From Microbulbifer hainanensis (GTDB lineage: Bacteria > Pseudomonadota > Gammaproteobacteria > Pseudomonadales > Cellvibrionaceae), in NCBI RefSeq assembly GCF_014904735.1, contig NZ_JACZCR010000040.1, positions 1 to 64,000 on the forward strand: DNA of 64,000 nucleotides. Direction: 5' to 3'. The position numbers were made by a program, and so were the translations under genes. Each line of letters starts with the position of its first letter. Within the stretch, counting starts at the first letter, position 1. The notes beneath the pieces were generated by a model. It was not told the DNA's origin and made no database searches. It was given only the letters and a program-made list of their open reading frames with translations. Positions 35,583-44,294 of this stretch are shown here, piece by piece.

Positions 35583-36305
35583 TCAGAAAGGCGCTTTGCC
35601 GATAGAGGCACCGCCGTCGATAAAGAGTGTTTGCCCCGTCATAAAGCTACTTTTTTCAGACAACAAAAAAGCGATGCCCGCCGCAATTTCTTCCGGTCGG
35701 CCGAAGCGCCCCATGGGAACGCCAGACAGATAGTGGGCTTCGCCTTCACTTCCCGGAGGATTGTTTTCACGGAAAAGTTTGGTTTCGGTCGGGCCCGGCG
35801 CGACGGCGTTTACGGTAATCCCCGTCTGTGCAAGCTCCATCGCCCAGGACCGGGTAAAACTGATCATCGCGGCCTTGGCTGCGGCGTACGACGTTCTGTG
35901 GGTGATACCGAGCACGGTTAAACTGGAAATATTGACGATACGCCCCCAACCGCGGGTGCGCATGTGCGGCAGCAGGGCCTGTGTTGCCAGCAGGGCGGGA
36001 TGCAGGTTGAGACCGATGACCGAGTCAAAAGCCTCGAGCGTCACTTCACCCAACAGCTGTTGCGAAACGAGCCCGACGTTGTTGACCAGTCCATCGAATT
36101 GGTATTTCTGCGTTAACTCGGCGAGAACCTCTGCGGTTTGTGCGGAATCGCCGAGATCTACAGAAACCAGTGTGCCGGGAAAGGCGGCTTCGGGCTTGCC
36201 GCGTGCCAAGCCCACCACCTGGTGTCCGTTTGAAGCTAAGTAGTTTGACAGTGCGAGGCCAATGCCTTTACTGGCACCTGTGATCATGAAAGTTCTTGCA
36301 GTCAT
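35583..36305 (-). CDS. short-chain dehydrogenase/reductase (SDR)
   Basis: A 240-residue classical SDR. The NAD(P)-binding motif TGASKGIG is at 9-16, the NNVG structural motif follows, the catalytic Tyr/Lys is in TSYAAAKA with Ser in NISSL, and the C-terminal DGGASIG closure is present. Sequence style is of the FabG-like group, so it likely reduces a keto group or oxidises an alcohol; the substrate is unknown. The start at 36305 has AGGAG seven bases upstream. It follows the HlyD-family gene by 26 bases and is probably cotranscribed with it. Confidence 0.9.
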   Translation of the reverse strand: MTARTFMITGASKGIGLALSNYLASNGHQVVGLARGKPEAAFPGTLVSVDLGDSAQTAEVLAELTQKYQFDGLVNNVGLVSQQLLGEVTLEAFDSVIGLNLHPALLATQALLPHMRTRGWGRIVNISSLTVLGITHRTSYAAAKAAMISFTRSWAMELAQTGITVNAVAPGPTETKLFRENNPPGSEGEAHYLSGVPMGRFGRPEEIAAGIAFLLSEKSSFMTGQTLFIDGGASIGKAPF

Positions 36306-36331
36306 AACAGACTCCTGCACGGCTATTAAGC

Positions 36332-37387
36332 TTAACGGCTAGTTTCTTGATCAGACGGTTCGATTTTGGTGACTACCGACATGCCGGCGCGCAACCGGCC
36401 TAGCCCGGCCTGATTCGGTTCGAATACGATCTTCACGGGAATCCGCTGCACTACCTTGGTAAAATTGCCGGTGGCGTTGCTCGGCTTTATCGGTGCGAAC
36501 TCGAGGCCGGTAGCCGGCGCGATGCTGTCTACGTGTCCGGAAAAAATCACATCAGGTATTGAGTCCACCCGCATGGACGCAGACTGTCCGGGCCGAATAT
36601 GCGCGAGTTGGGTTTCGCGGTAATTGGCGACCACATAGGCCTTGCTGACCGGCACGATGGCCAGCAACAGGTTGCCCGGGTTGACATAGGCTCCCTGACG
36701 AACTGCGCGGTTGGCGACCACGCCGTCGATTGGTGCACTGATGCGCGTATACGAGAGATTGAGCTGGGCTTTCTCGAGTTCGGCCTGTGCCTGCTGGAGG
36801 TGCGCAGCCATCTGGTCGCGCTGGGTGCGCAGCACTTGCAGTTCACGTTCCTGGGATACCAGCGCTGCTCTTTGATATTCCAGGCGAGCATCGGCCGCGT
36901 CGTATCTTGAGTTGGCCTGCTGTGAATCCTGAAGCGATCCTGCGCCGCGGGTCACCAGGGTCGCATACCGTTTCCGTTCCTGATCGGCAAAGACAACTTC
37001 TGCCCGGCCTGCAGTGATGTTGGCGCGGGCCTGCTGGATCACGGCTTTTTGTTTTTCCAAGCTTGCCTCCGCGTGTTTGAGGTTTGCCTCGGCGGCACTT
37101 ACGCCGGCGCTCGCCTCGTTGAGGGCCGCGCGGAAGTCACTGTCTTCAATACGTGCCAGCAGGTCACCGGCTTTGACATGCTGGTTATCCTGCACTAGTA
37201 CCTCATCGATAAACCCCGCGACCTTCGGTGCCACCAGGGTGCTGTCGATGGTGACATAGGCATCGTCGGTCGATTCACTGCCATCGAGTCTGGTCCAGAT
37301 AAATACGGCGAGGGCGATAGCGGCGAGCAGAGCTGCCGTTATCATGGCGTAGCGTTTTGTCGTCGTATTATCAGTGACGTCACTCAT
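36332..37387 (-). CDS. HlyD/EmrA family efflux adaptor
   Basis: A 351-residue periplasmic adaptor with one N-terminal membrane helix (about 13-33). Family motifs are TDDAYVTIDSTLVAPKVAG and DSDFRAALNEA, then a long Ala/Gln/Glu-rich alpha-hairpin (about 90-200) and the RISAPIDGVVANRAVRQGAYV beta segment, all typical of EmrA. It works with the MFS permease encoded 34 bases upstream to export drugs across both membranes. The start at 37387 has AGGAG a few bases upstream; an ATG six codons earlier is possible. Confidence 0.92.
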   Translation of the reverse strand: MSDVTDNTTTKRYAMITAALLAAIALAVFIWTRLDGSESTDDAYVTIDSTLVAPKVAGFIDEVLVQDNQHVKAGDLLARIEDSDFRAALNEASAGVSAAEANLKHAEASLEKQKAVIQQARANITAGRAEVVFADQERKRYATLVTRGAGSLQDSQQANSRYDAADARLEYQRAALVSQERELQVLRTQRDQMAAHLQQAQAELEKAQLNLSYTRISAPIDGVVANRAVRQGAYVNPGNLLLAIVPVSKAYVVANYRETQLAHIRPGQSASMRVDSIPDVIFSGHVDSIAPATGLEFAPIKPSNATGNFTKVVQRIPVKIVFEPNQAGLGRLRAGMSVVTKIEPSDQETSR

Positions 37388-37420
37388 CACCAACTCCTGC
37401 TTCATAGTTTGGTGTGTTCA

Positions 37421-39007
37421 TTATTTGGATTTTGCGGCCATTCCCGGCGGATATACCCGCTGTGGTACCAGCGGAATCAGCGCGATCAGAAATACCGCCA
37501 GTAGGGCCATATATTGGTAGATGTCGGCGCTGGCCAGCACCTGCGCCTGCTCTTGAACCTGTTGCCCGAGCTGGGCAATGACCTGTTCGCCGCCCCGGGC
37601 CGCCGATTGTTGCAGCTGCTGCAACACCAGCGGGCTGTTGCCCAGTTGATCCGCCAGCGTAGTGGCGTGATTTTGTCCGCGTATCCGTATCAATAATGAC
37701 AGTGCGCTGGTTGCCAGCACGGCCGCAAAAGACTTGATGGAATTGAACCAGGCCGAGGCCACCGGCCCCTCCATCGGATGTACCACGCTGGTCGAGGACA
37801 GGAGTATCGAGACCACCACCATCGGTTGCCCGACCATCTGCAGCACCATCGGCAAGTAAAAATTTTCCCGCGACCAGGCACTGGTCAGCGATGATCCGAG
37901 CCACAGCGACAGCGCGCAGATCGCGAGTCCCAGGCCCATCAGCCAGCGGCAGTCCACCCAGGGTCGGTTGCACAGTGCGGCCACGATGGGCAGCAGCACG
38001 ATTTGCGGCAATGCCACCAGTAGGGAGAGTGGCGCCATCTGCAGCGGCCGGTACCCCTGGACCTGCGCCAGGTACCCACTGGGAAGGGCAAACGATGTGG
38101 TGGCGATGACGAGGAACATCGACAGGGTGAAGAGCGCGTGGGAGAAATTGCGCCGGCGCAATATAAAGAGAGCGAAAAATGGTGCTGGATGGCGGGCCTC
38201 ATTAATGAAGAACACAGACAGCAGGGCGCCAGCGCTAAAAAGCAGGCCTGTGATGAACGGGGAATTGAACCAGTCCAGCCAGTCGCCCAGCAACAGTGCA
38301 AGTACCAGCGCGCATATGCCGGGAAAGCCGGTCAGCAGGCCCACCCAGTCGAACTGGCGGAAGCGTTCCAGGCGCACGGGATCCTGCGGAATTCCGTAAG
38401 CTATCGCAGCGAGACAGAGCAGGCCGAGGGGCACGACTTGCCAGAAGAGGAAACGCCAGCCGACAAAGTCGGTCCACAGGGCCGCCAGCGCGATCCCCAG
38501 ATTCGGGCCAAAGGTTGCGGTCAGTGCGTAGGCTGCCAGCCCGTAAACCTTGATGCTGGGTGGCAGGAAGCGCAATGCCACGGTCATCAGCATCGGCGGC
38601 AGGCACCCGGCCATCAGCCCCTGCACACTGCGCATCACCAGCAGCGACGTGTAATCGGGTGCCAGGGGGCAGGCGATACCAAGCACCAGCATGCCGGCAA
38701 TTGCAAACAGGGTGAAGCGTCGCAGGGAGACGGTCACGGCAAACCAGGGAGCAAATGCCATCGCGGCCACCTGGGTCGCCTGATACCAGGCAGAGAGCCA
38801 GCGGCCCTCATCCAGACCCATTGACATCGCGCCGCGTACATCGGCCAGTGCGATATCGATAATATTGCCGTTGAAGCCGGCCGCCAGCGTCGCCACCAGG
38901 ACGCCGCACAGACCGGTCAGGAGCCGGGGGCCGAATTCCACGGCGCCCGCAGCGGCCTGAGGCTGACCGCCGGATGCGTCGGTGGGGGAGACCTGTGTCG
39001 TACTCAT
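37421..39007 (-). CDS. DHA2-family MFS multidrug permease (EmrB-like)
   Basis: A 528-residue transporter with 14 predicted helices. The first helix contains the DHA2-like motif GFNGNIIDIALADVRG, and MRSVQGLMAG matches MFS motif B. A long hydrophilic segment near 465-500 rich in Gln precedes the last helix, as in EmrB. It is the first gene of a minus-strand run EmrB-like, EmrA-like, SDR, cupin. The substrate is unknown. The start at 39007 is preceded by GGAAG; an ATG six codons upstream is possible. Confidence 0.92.
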   Translation of the reverse strand: MSTTQVSPTDASGGQPQAAAGAVEFGPRLLTGLCGVLVATLAAGFNGNIIDIALADVRGAMSMGLDEGRWLSAWYQATQVAAMAFAPWFAVTVSLRRFTLFAIAGMLVLGIACPLAPDYTSLLVMRSVQGLMAGCLPPMLMTVALRFLPPSIKVYGLAAYALTATFGPNLGIALAALWTDFVGWRFLFWQVVPLGLLCLAAIAYGIPQDPVRLERFRQFDWVGLLTGFPGICALVLALLLGDWLDWFNSPFITGLLFSAGALLSVFFINEARHPAPFFALFILRRRNFSHALFTLSMFLVIATTSFALPSGYLAQVQGYRPLQMAPLSLLVALPQIVLLPIVAALCNRPWVDCRWLMGLGLAICALSLWLGSSLTSAWSRENFYLPMVLQMVGQPMVVVSILLSSTSVVHPMEGPVASAWFNSIKSFAAVLATSALSLLIRIRGQNHATTLADQLGNSPLVLQQLQQSAARGGEQVIAQLGQQVQEQAQVLASADIYQYMALLAVFLIALIPLVPQRVYPPGMAAKSK

Positions 39008-39425
39008 GAATACTTCCGGCGTCACTACCCTTGAGGAAATGCCGCCACCATAAGTCTGCGACTACTGGTGATAAACGGTCTCTTTTTCAATTGATTATTG
39101 CAGAACCGCGCCAAATGAAGTGGCGACGTTCCTATAGAATAGCTCGCTCGCTTGCCAGGGGATTACACCCGTGGGCGTAGTGGGAATAGCGCGGGATATG
39201 GGTAGGGAACGGATGTAGACAATCTCTCTGTGGGGCTTGTTAGAGACGCTTGGTGTTTCTTCCGCACACACGTCTAGGGATCCAGCGATTTCACATCTAC
39301 TCTTTTTCTATTTGAACTTGGTTTACCACGCAGTCGTCCATGCATGCGGCCTTTTTGGCATCGTCATCCGGGTGGGCATCGGACTCGCGGTAGCCAAAAT
39401 AGTAAACCTGGTTGGAGGAGACGAA
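39008..39425. other. divergent intergenic region upstream of the MFS operon
   Basis: 418 bases between the MFS gene and the plus-strand dehydrogenase. An in-frame upstream extension of the dehydrogenase exists but lacks a ribosome-binding site and looks non-coding. No regulator gene is present; promoters for both directions are expected here. Confidence 0.5.
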
Positions 39426-40304
39426 ATGCGACTTGGATTTATCGGCCTGGGAGCCATGGGCCGGCCAATGGCGGTCAATCTCCTTCGGGCCAATTACCCG
39501 GTAAAGGTGTGGGCGCGAAATCAGACTGTGGTTCAGGCACTGGTCGAGGAGGGCGCGGAGAGCGTGGCTTCGGCGCGAGAGCTGGCCGATGTTGACGTCC
39601 TGTTTTCCATGCTTTCAGACGATACCGCGGTTCGCGACCTGTTGCTCGACGGCGGTATCCTGGCGGGGATGCGACGTGAAAGTATTCACGTCAATATGGC
39701 TACGGTGTCCTTGCGCTTCGCCCGCGAATTGGCATCCGCGCACGCCGAGCGCGGTATTGGCTATGTCGCGGCGCCGGTACTCGGCCGGACCGATGTGGCT
39801 GCCGCGGGAAAACTGAACATTCTGGCCGCGGGTGCTGACGACGCTATCGGGCGTGTGCAGCCGTTGCTGGATATTCTGGGGCAACGGACCTGGCATTTCG
39901 GAACATTGCCGGAGCGGGCCAACGCGGTGAAGATCGCCGCAAATTTTTCTATTGCCTGCGCGCTGGAAGCCATGGGGGAGTCTTTCGCGCTGGTGCGTGC
40001 CCAGGGTATCGATGCCGCCAACTTCCTGGATTTATTAGTGAATACCCTCTTCGCTGGCGCACCGGTATACAAGGGCTACGGCGCTATGATCGCGCAGCAG
40101 CGCTTTGAACCCGCTGGCTTCAAATTGCCGCTGGGGCTCAAGGATGTACAGCTGGCTATGCAGGCGGCCGAGGAAGCGCACCTGCCGTTACCCTTTGCCA
40201 GTATATTACGCGACAACCTACTGGATGCTATCGCCCAGGGTGATGCGGAGCTGGACTGGTCGGCGGTGGCAAAAGTCGCGGCGCGGCGCGGCGGTTTGAC
40301 GTAA
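39426..40304 (+). CDS. NAD(P)-dependent oxidoreductase, 3-hydroxyisobutyrate dehydrogenase family
   Basis: A 292-residue beta-hydroxyacid dehydrogenase. The Rossmann motif GLGAMG is at 7-12, followed by PMAVNLL. The family signature lysine is in NAVKIAANF and the C-terminal helical domain carries GLKDVQLAM. It reduces or oxidises short beta-hydroxy acids or related aldehydes (the group also includes glyoxylate and succinic semialdehyde reductases); the exact substrate is unknown. The ATG at 39426 follows GGAGGAG seven bases upstream. Confidence 0.9.
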   Translation: MRLGFIGLGAMGRPMAVNLLRANYPVKVWARNQTVVQALVEEGAESVASARELADVDVLFSMLSDDTAVRDLLLDGGILAGMRRESIHVNMATVSLRFARELASAHAERGIGYVAAPVLGRTDVAAAGKLNILAAGADDAIGRVQPLLDILGQRTWHFGTLPERANAVKIAANFSIACALEAMGESFALVRAQGIDAANFLDLLVNTLFAGAPVYKGYGAMIAQQRFEPAGFKLPLGLKDVQLAMQAAEEAHLPLPFASILRDNLLDAIAQGDAELDWSAVAKVAARRGGLT

Positions 40305-40440
40305 GTCTATGCGGGTCGTGGCTGGGGCGGCCATCGCAGCGCGGGGCGAGGGGGTAAGGGTATGGAAAATTCCGAAGCATCCGGGGCGCGAGCCCCGGAC
40401 AACAGGTTTGGCTGCATCACTTGCGCGATGCTTGCCAGCG

Positions 40441-40878
40441 CTATTCGGGGCCTTTGCGAAAGGCAATTGCATACCGGTTCCAGCCGTTGATGGCATTGAT
40501 CAACAGGGTCAGGTCGGAGAGTTCGGCCTCGCTGAAATGGGGCTTAACTGCTTCCCAGGTGGCGTCCGGGACATGCGTCTCGGAAATCAGCGTCAGCGAC
40601 TCGGTCCATTCCAGCGCGGCGCGTTCACGCTCGGTGAAGAATGGTGTTTCCCGCCAGGCGACGACAGTTGCCAGGCGACGATCGTCCTCGCCACCTTTTT
40701 TGGCATCCGCGGAGTGCATGTCGACGCAAAAGGCGCAGCCGTTGATTTGAGAGGTCCGCAGGCGTACCAGCTCGACCAGCGGTTTTTCCAGGCTGGACTT
40801 TCCGATCTGTTCTTCCAGGGCAAGCATCGCCTTGATCGCGCCGGGGCTGGCTTTGTAGAAATCGAGTCGTGCGCTCAT
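40441..40878 (-). CDS. carboxymuconolactone decarboxylase / AhpD-like alkylhydroperoxidase
   Basis: A 145-residue all-helical AhpD-fold protein with the redox motif GCAFCVDMH (C48, C51, H55), characteristic of peroxidase-related CMD proteins that dispose of organic hydroperoxides. The first helices (ARLDFYKASPGAIKAMLALE) are typical. The start at 40878 has GAGGAAAG upstream. It is divergent from a LysR gene 133 bases away, the standard arrangement for a regulator and its target. Confidence 0.92.
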   Translation of the reverse strand: MSARLDFYKASPGAIKAMLALEEQIGKSSLEKPLVELVRLRTSQINGCAFCVDMHSADAKKGGEDDRRLATVVAWRETPFFTERERAALEWTESLTLISETHVPDATWEAVKPHFSEAELSDLTLLINAINGWNRYAIAFRKGPE

Positions 40879-41011
40879 AGGTCTTTCCTCAGGTTGGTAA
40901 TTCGTGTGGATGACAGCGGTCACCTCATTGGTACACGGGTAAAAATAGAAAAAATGCCGCCCGCTAAAAAGATGCTGTTTTTCAATTCACTATCTCAATT
41001 TCAGGATAGTA

Positions 41012-41917
41012 ATGATGGATCTCAATGACCTAAGGTACTTTGCGTTAATCGTTGAGCACGGCGGTTTTACCGCCGCAGAACAGGTCGCTCACGTTCACCG
41101 CTCCAAATTGAGTCGCCGAGTCGCGCAGCTGGAGGAGCGCCTGGGGGTGCGCCTGCTGCAGCGGAGCACACGGAGCCTGGCACTGACAGAAGCCGGACAG
41201 GCCTTTTACGAACACTGTGCCGCGATGCTGATTGAGGCGGACGCGGCGGTGGAGGCGATCGCGCAAATGCGCAGCGAGCCGGTGGGAACCGTACGGCTAA
41301 GTTGCCCGGTAGCCATGGCACAACTGTATATTGCGCGGTTGCTTGCGGAGTTCATGGTGGCCCATCCGAAGGTGCGCGTGGAACTGGACTCTAATGACCG
41401 AAACATTAACCTGATCGAAGAGCGCGTCGATATCGCCGTAAGGGCGCGAGATTCCGCGCTGCAGCAGCCGGGACTGGTCGCCCGCCGAATTGCCAGCGGA
41501 CGCTTTATCCTGGCTGCCAGCCCCGCATTTTTCGATTCGGCCGGCCAAATTGACAGTCCGGAAAAGTTGGCAGAATGCGATACGCTGGGGGGGCTCGCTG
41601 GAGGTGAAAAACAAATATGGTCGCTGGTCACGGCGGACGGGCACAGCGCGCGCGTCGAGCACCGCCCCCGCTTACTGTGCTCGGATCTCAGTGTGCAGTA
41701 CGAGGCGGCCATCAGTGGGGTCGGCATCGCATTGCTGCCCGAGCGGATAGCCTCGCGTGGGCTAAAATATGGCGCGCTGGTAAGGGTGTTGCCAGAGTGG
41801 AGTACGCCCGAAGAGGACGTGCACATACTGTTTGCCAGTCGCCGGGGTATGCTGCCTTCGGTACGCTCACTCGTTGATTTTCTTGTCGAGCGCCTGCCGG
41901 CTGCGCTGCAGAGTTAG
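41012..41917 (+). CDS. LysR family transcriptional regulator
   Basis: A 301-residue regulator with an N-terminal winged HTH (MDLNDLRYFALIVEHGGF, then SKLSRRVAQLEERLGVRLLQRSTRSLALTEAG) and a periplasmic-binding-like effector domain from about 90. It belongs to the AaeR/DsdC-like LysR branch common in proteobacteria. Two adjacent ATGs (41012 and 41015) are possible. The divergent AhpD-like gene is its most likely target, and LysR proteins usually also control themselves. Confidence 0.93.
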   Translation: MMDLNDLRYFALIVEHGGFTAAEQVAHVHRSKLSRRVAQLEERLGVRLLQRSTRSLALTEAGQAFYEHCAAMLIEADAAVEAIAQMRSEPVGTVRLSCPVAMAQLYIARLLAEFMVAHPKVRVELDSNDRNINLIEERVDIAVRARDSALQQPGLVARRIASGRFILAASPAFFDSAGQIDSPEKLAECDTLGGLAGGEKQIWSLVTADGHSARVEHRPRLLCSDLSVQYEAAISGVGIALLPERIASRGLKYGALVRVLPEWSTPEEDVHILFASRRGMLPSVRSLVDFLVERLPAALQS

Positions 41918-42137
41918 CGCCAGCGGCGCTGTCCGTTTTACTGTCGGAGGCAGCGGGACATAAACGGGAGAAATGGAAACAGGGAGAAGAGGGGAGTCTT
42001 TTACTGCGGTCGGTATAGATTTCAATGCGGTGTTCTCGGACGCTGATTGCGCGACTGCGGAGCATCCGCTTTGCAGGGCAGCCGCAGGCCCGGTCTCTGC
42101 GATTTACCGGGCCCCGGCCGTCGGCTGCTGTTACCGG

Positions 42138-42887
42138 TCAGGCAGTAAAACCGCCATCGATTGTCAGGCTGGCACCGGTAATGTATGCCGCTTCCGGGCC
42201 TGCCAGGTAAGCGACGAAACCGGCGATTTCATCGACAGTGCCAAAGCGCGGAAGCGCCATCAGTGACTTGAGCGCGCTGGCGAATTCGCCGTCTTCGGGA
42301 TTCATCTCGGTATTGATCGGTCCGGGTTGCAGGTTGTTGACGGTAATACCCTTGGGGCCCAGATCCCGCGCCAGTCCCTTGGTTAATCCGACCATGGCAG
42401 CTTTACTCATTGCGTAGACAGCGCCTCCGGGAAAGGGCATGCGATCGGCGTTGCAGCTGCCGATATTGATGATGCGGCCGCCGTCGCCCATGTGTTTTTC
42501 CGCTTCCTGAGTGGCAATGACGACGCTGCGTACGTTGACAGATAAGGTGCGATCTAGGTCCGCGATATCAAGATCGGCGATGGGCGCCATGGCCAGGACA
42601 CCGGCATTGTTTACGAGAATGTCCAGTCGGCCGAACTTGTCCACGGTCTGCTGAACGGCGCCTCGCAGTTCATTCTCCTCTGCACTGTTGGCCTTGATGG
42701 CGATGGCTTTGCCGCCGGCCGCGACGATAGAGTCTACGACCGATTGTGCAGCATCGGGGGAACTGCTGTAGCTCAGCGCAACCGATGCGCCATCTTTCGC
42801 CAGTCGTTTGGCGATCGCGGCACCGATGCCGCGGGAGCCACCCTGGATAAAGGCAACCTTGTTGTTCAGTGCGAGTGCGTCAGTCAT
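42138..42887 (-). CDS. SDR family oxidoreductase (FabG-like)
   Basis: A 249-residue SDR with glycine motif GGSRGIG at 16-22 (unusually preceded by FIQ rather than VTG), NNAGVLA, catalytic Tyr/Lys in VYAMSKAAM and the Ser in NIGSCNA. The C-terminal SLTIDGGFTA is typical of 3-oxoacyl-ACP reductase-like SDRs. The substrate is unknown. The start at 42887 has GAGGTA upstream. It is divergent from a LysR gene 109 bases away, suggesting local control. Confidence 0.9.
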   Translation of the reverse strand: MTDALALNNKVAFIQGGSRGIGAAIAKRLAKDGASVALSYSSSPDAAQSVVDSIVAAGGKAIAIKANSAEENELRGAVQQTVDKFGRLDILVNNAGVLAMAPIADLDIADLDRTLSVNVRSVVIATQEAEKHMGDGGRIINIGSCNADRMPFPGGAVYAMSKAAMVGLTKGLARDLGPKGITVNNLQPGPINTEMNPEDGEFASALKSLMALPRFGTVDEIAGFVAYLAGPEAAYITGASLTIDGGFTA

Positions 42888-42996
42888 TTCAAAATACCTC
42901 GGTGATGGGGGACGCCCGCAGTATCCCCAGTTGGGCCATGTCTGAGTAGCCACAAATCGGGCGTTACATTCGATACCATTGGTTTAGAATTTTATT

Positions 42997-43926
42997 ATGG
43001 ATACATTGAATGGCATCGATTGCTTCATTCGCAGTGCTGAAGCGGGTAGCTTTGCAGAGGCCGCGCGGCAACTGGGATTGACGCCCGCTGCGGTTGGAAA
43101 AAACGTGGCAAAACTCGAACAGTTGCTTGGGGTTCGTCTTTTTCAACGGAGTACTCGCAGCCTGAGTCTCACCGAGGCGGGCAGACAGTTCCTCGCCGAG
43201 TCCACCGACAGTTTGTCGCAGATCCAAGCGGCAATGGCCAATCTGGCAACCGCCCAGGGCCGCTCCACCGGCACCCTAAAGATTAGCCTAGCCCCATCCT
43301 TCGGCTGTAATTATGTCGTGCCGATGCTTGCGGGATTCATGGAGCAATACCCGCAAATAGTGCCGGATCTGCGTTTTTCGAATCGGGCCGTCGATCTGGT
43401 GAGCGAAGGCTTTGATGTCGCTATTGGTGGCGGTTTTGAGGTCTCACCGAGTCTGGTGGCGAGGGAGTTGGCGCCCGCCCATCTGGTGTTGCTGGCGAGC
43501 CGTGACTATCTCGATCGCAGTCCCCCGATTTCAAAACCCACAGATTTGGCCAGGCACAGCGGCATTCTGATTCGCTCGCCCCAGTCTGGACGCGTGCTGC
43601 CGCGAATCCTGCAGGGTCCAGGGGAGCAGACCTGTGTACTGAAAATGCGAACCCGGATGACGCTGGATGACCCTGACGCGGCCTGCGCGGCAGTGCTTCG
43701 CGGGCTGGGTATTACCGTGGTGGGAATGGCGCATTCGATCCCTTTTCTCGAGCGCGGGGAGGCCGTAAGAGTCTTGCCGGAATGGTTTGTGGACAGTGGT
43801 ACGATCAATATCTACTTTTCGGGACGCAAGCTCCTGTCGCGTAAAACCCGAGTGTTCGTGGACTATATCGTTGACGAGTTTCGCCGACTGGAATTGTCCG
43901 AGCGGTTGGCGGCCAATATTAAATAA
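42997..43926 (+). CDS. LysR family transcriptional regulator
   Basis: A 309-residue LysR protein: HTH region LNGIDCFIRSAEAGSFAEAARQ with AAVGKNVAKLEQLLGVRLF, then an effector-binding domain. It shares the RSTRSLSLTEAG wing with the other LysR of this window, so the two belong to the same branch. The divergent SDR gene is the likely target. A terminator follows directly after the stop. Confidence 0.93.
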   Translation: MDTLNGIDCFIRSAEAGSFAEAARQLGLTPAAVGKNVAKLEQLLGVRLFQRSTRSLSLTEAGRQFLAESTDSLSQIQAAMANLATAQGRSTGTLKISLAPSFGCNYVVPMLAGFMEQYPQIVPDLRFSNRAVDLVSEGFDVAIGGGFEVSPSLVARELAPAHLVLLASRDYLDRSPPISKPTDLARHSGILIRSPQSGRVLPRILQGPGEQTCVLKMRTRMTLDDPDAACAAVLRGLGITVVGMAHSIPFLERGEAVRVLPEWFVDSGTINIYFSGRKLLSRKTRVFVDYIVDEFRRLELSERLAANIK

Positions 43927-43950
43927 AAACGCCCCGGACGGAGCGTTTGT
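43927..43950. terminator. terminator between convergent LysR and monooxygenase-like genes
   Basis: AAACGC...GCGTTT arms around CCCCGGACGGA, followed by TGTTTC and T-rich sequence. The stem is short with one mismatch but sits exactly between two convergent stops. Confidence 0.6.
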
Positions 43951-43957
43951 TTCTATT

Positions 43958-44278
43958 TTATTTGACCCACTCCTGAAGCGGTTCATACATGGCGAATTTG
44001 CGTTCTTCCACCAGCCATTCCGGGAGCCGTGCTTCGTAGTCCTTGCGATAATCCTTGGTCAGCAGGTGATTCTGGCGGAATACCTCCCAGGACGGTTCAG
44101 CCCAGCGCTCGAATATCATGATCTTGTGGGGATTGATGAGGTTGCGCTGCAGGTAGGTGCTGACGAAGGTGTCTTCCTCCGACATGCGGTTGAGCACGTG
44201 CAGCAGCGCTTCCATGAATTCGTCTTCCCGTTCGGGTTTTACATTGAATTCGACGGTGAAAATCAGATCTTTTGACAT
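43958..44278 (-). CDS. antibiotic biosynthesis monooxygenase (ABM) family protein
   Basis: A 106-residue ferredoxin-like-fold protein of the ABM/YgiN type. It contains VEFNVKPEREDEFMEAL at the start, a central IMIFERWAEPSWEVFRQN helix, and a short C-terminal EERKFAMYEPL strand. Relatives act on quinols or as small cofactor-less monooxygenases. It follows the Old Yellow Enzyme gene by 16 bases and is probably in the same TetR-controlled operon. The start at 44278 has GGAG nine bases upstream. Confidence 0.85.
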   Translation of the reverse strand: MSKDLIFTVEFNVKPEREDEFMEALLHVLNRMSEEDTFVSTYLQRNLINPHKIMIFERWAEPSWEVFRQNHLLTKDYRKDYEARLPEWLVEERKFAMYEPLQEWVK

Positions 44279-44294
44279 CTTGAATGACTCCAAA

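Noticed and set aside
39237-39425. A 63-residue upstream extension of the 3-hydroxyisobutyrate dehydrogenase-like gene.
   Set aside because: The family begins at the Rossmann strand MRLGFIGLG, and the ATG at 39426 has an excellent GGAGGAG. The extension has no ribosome-binding site.
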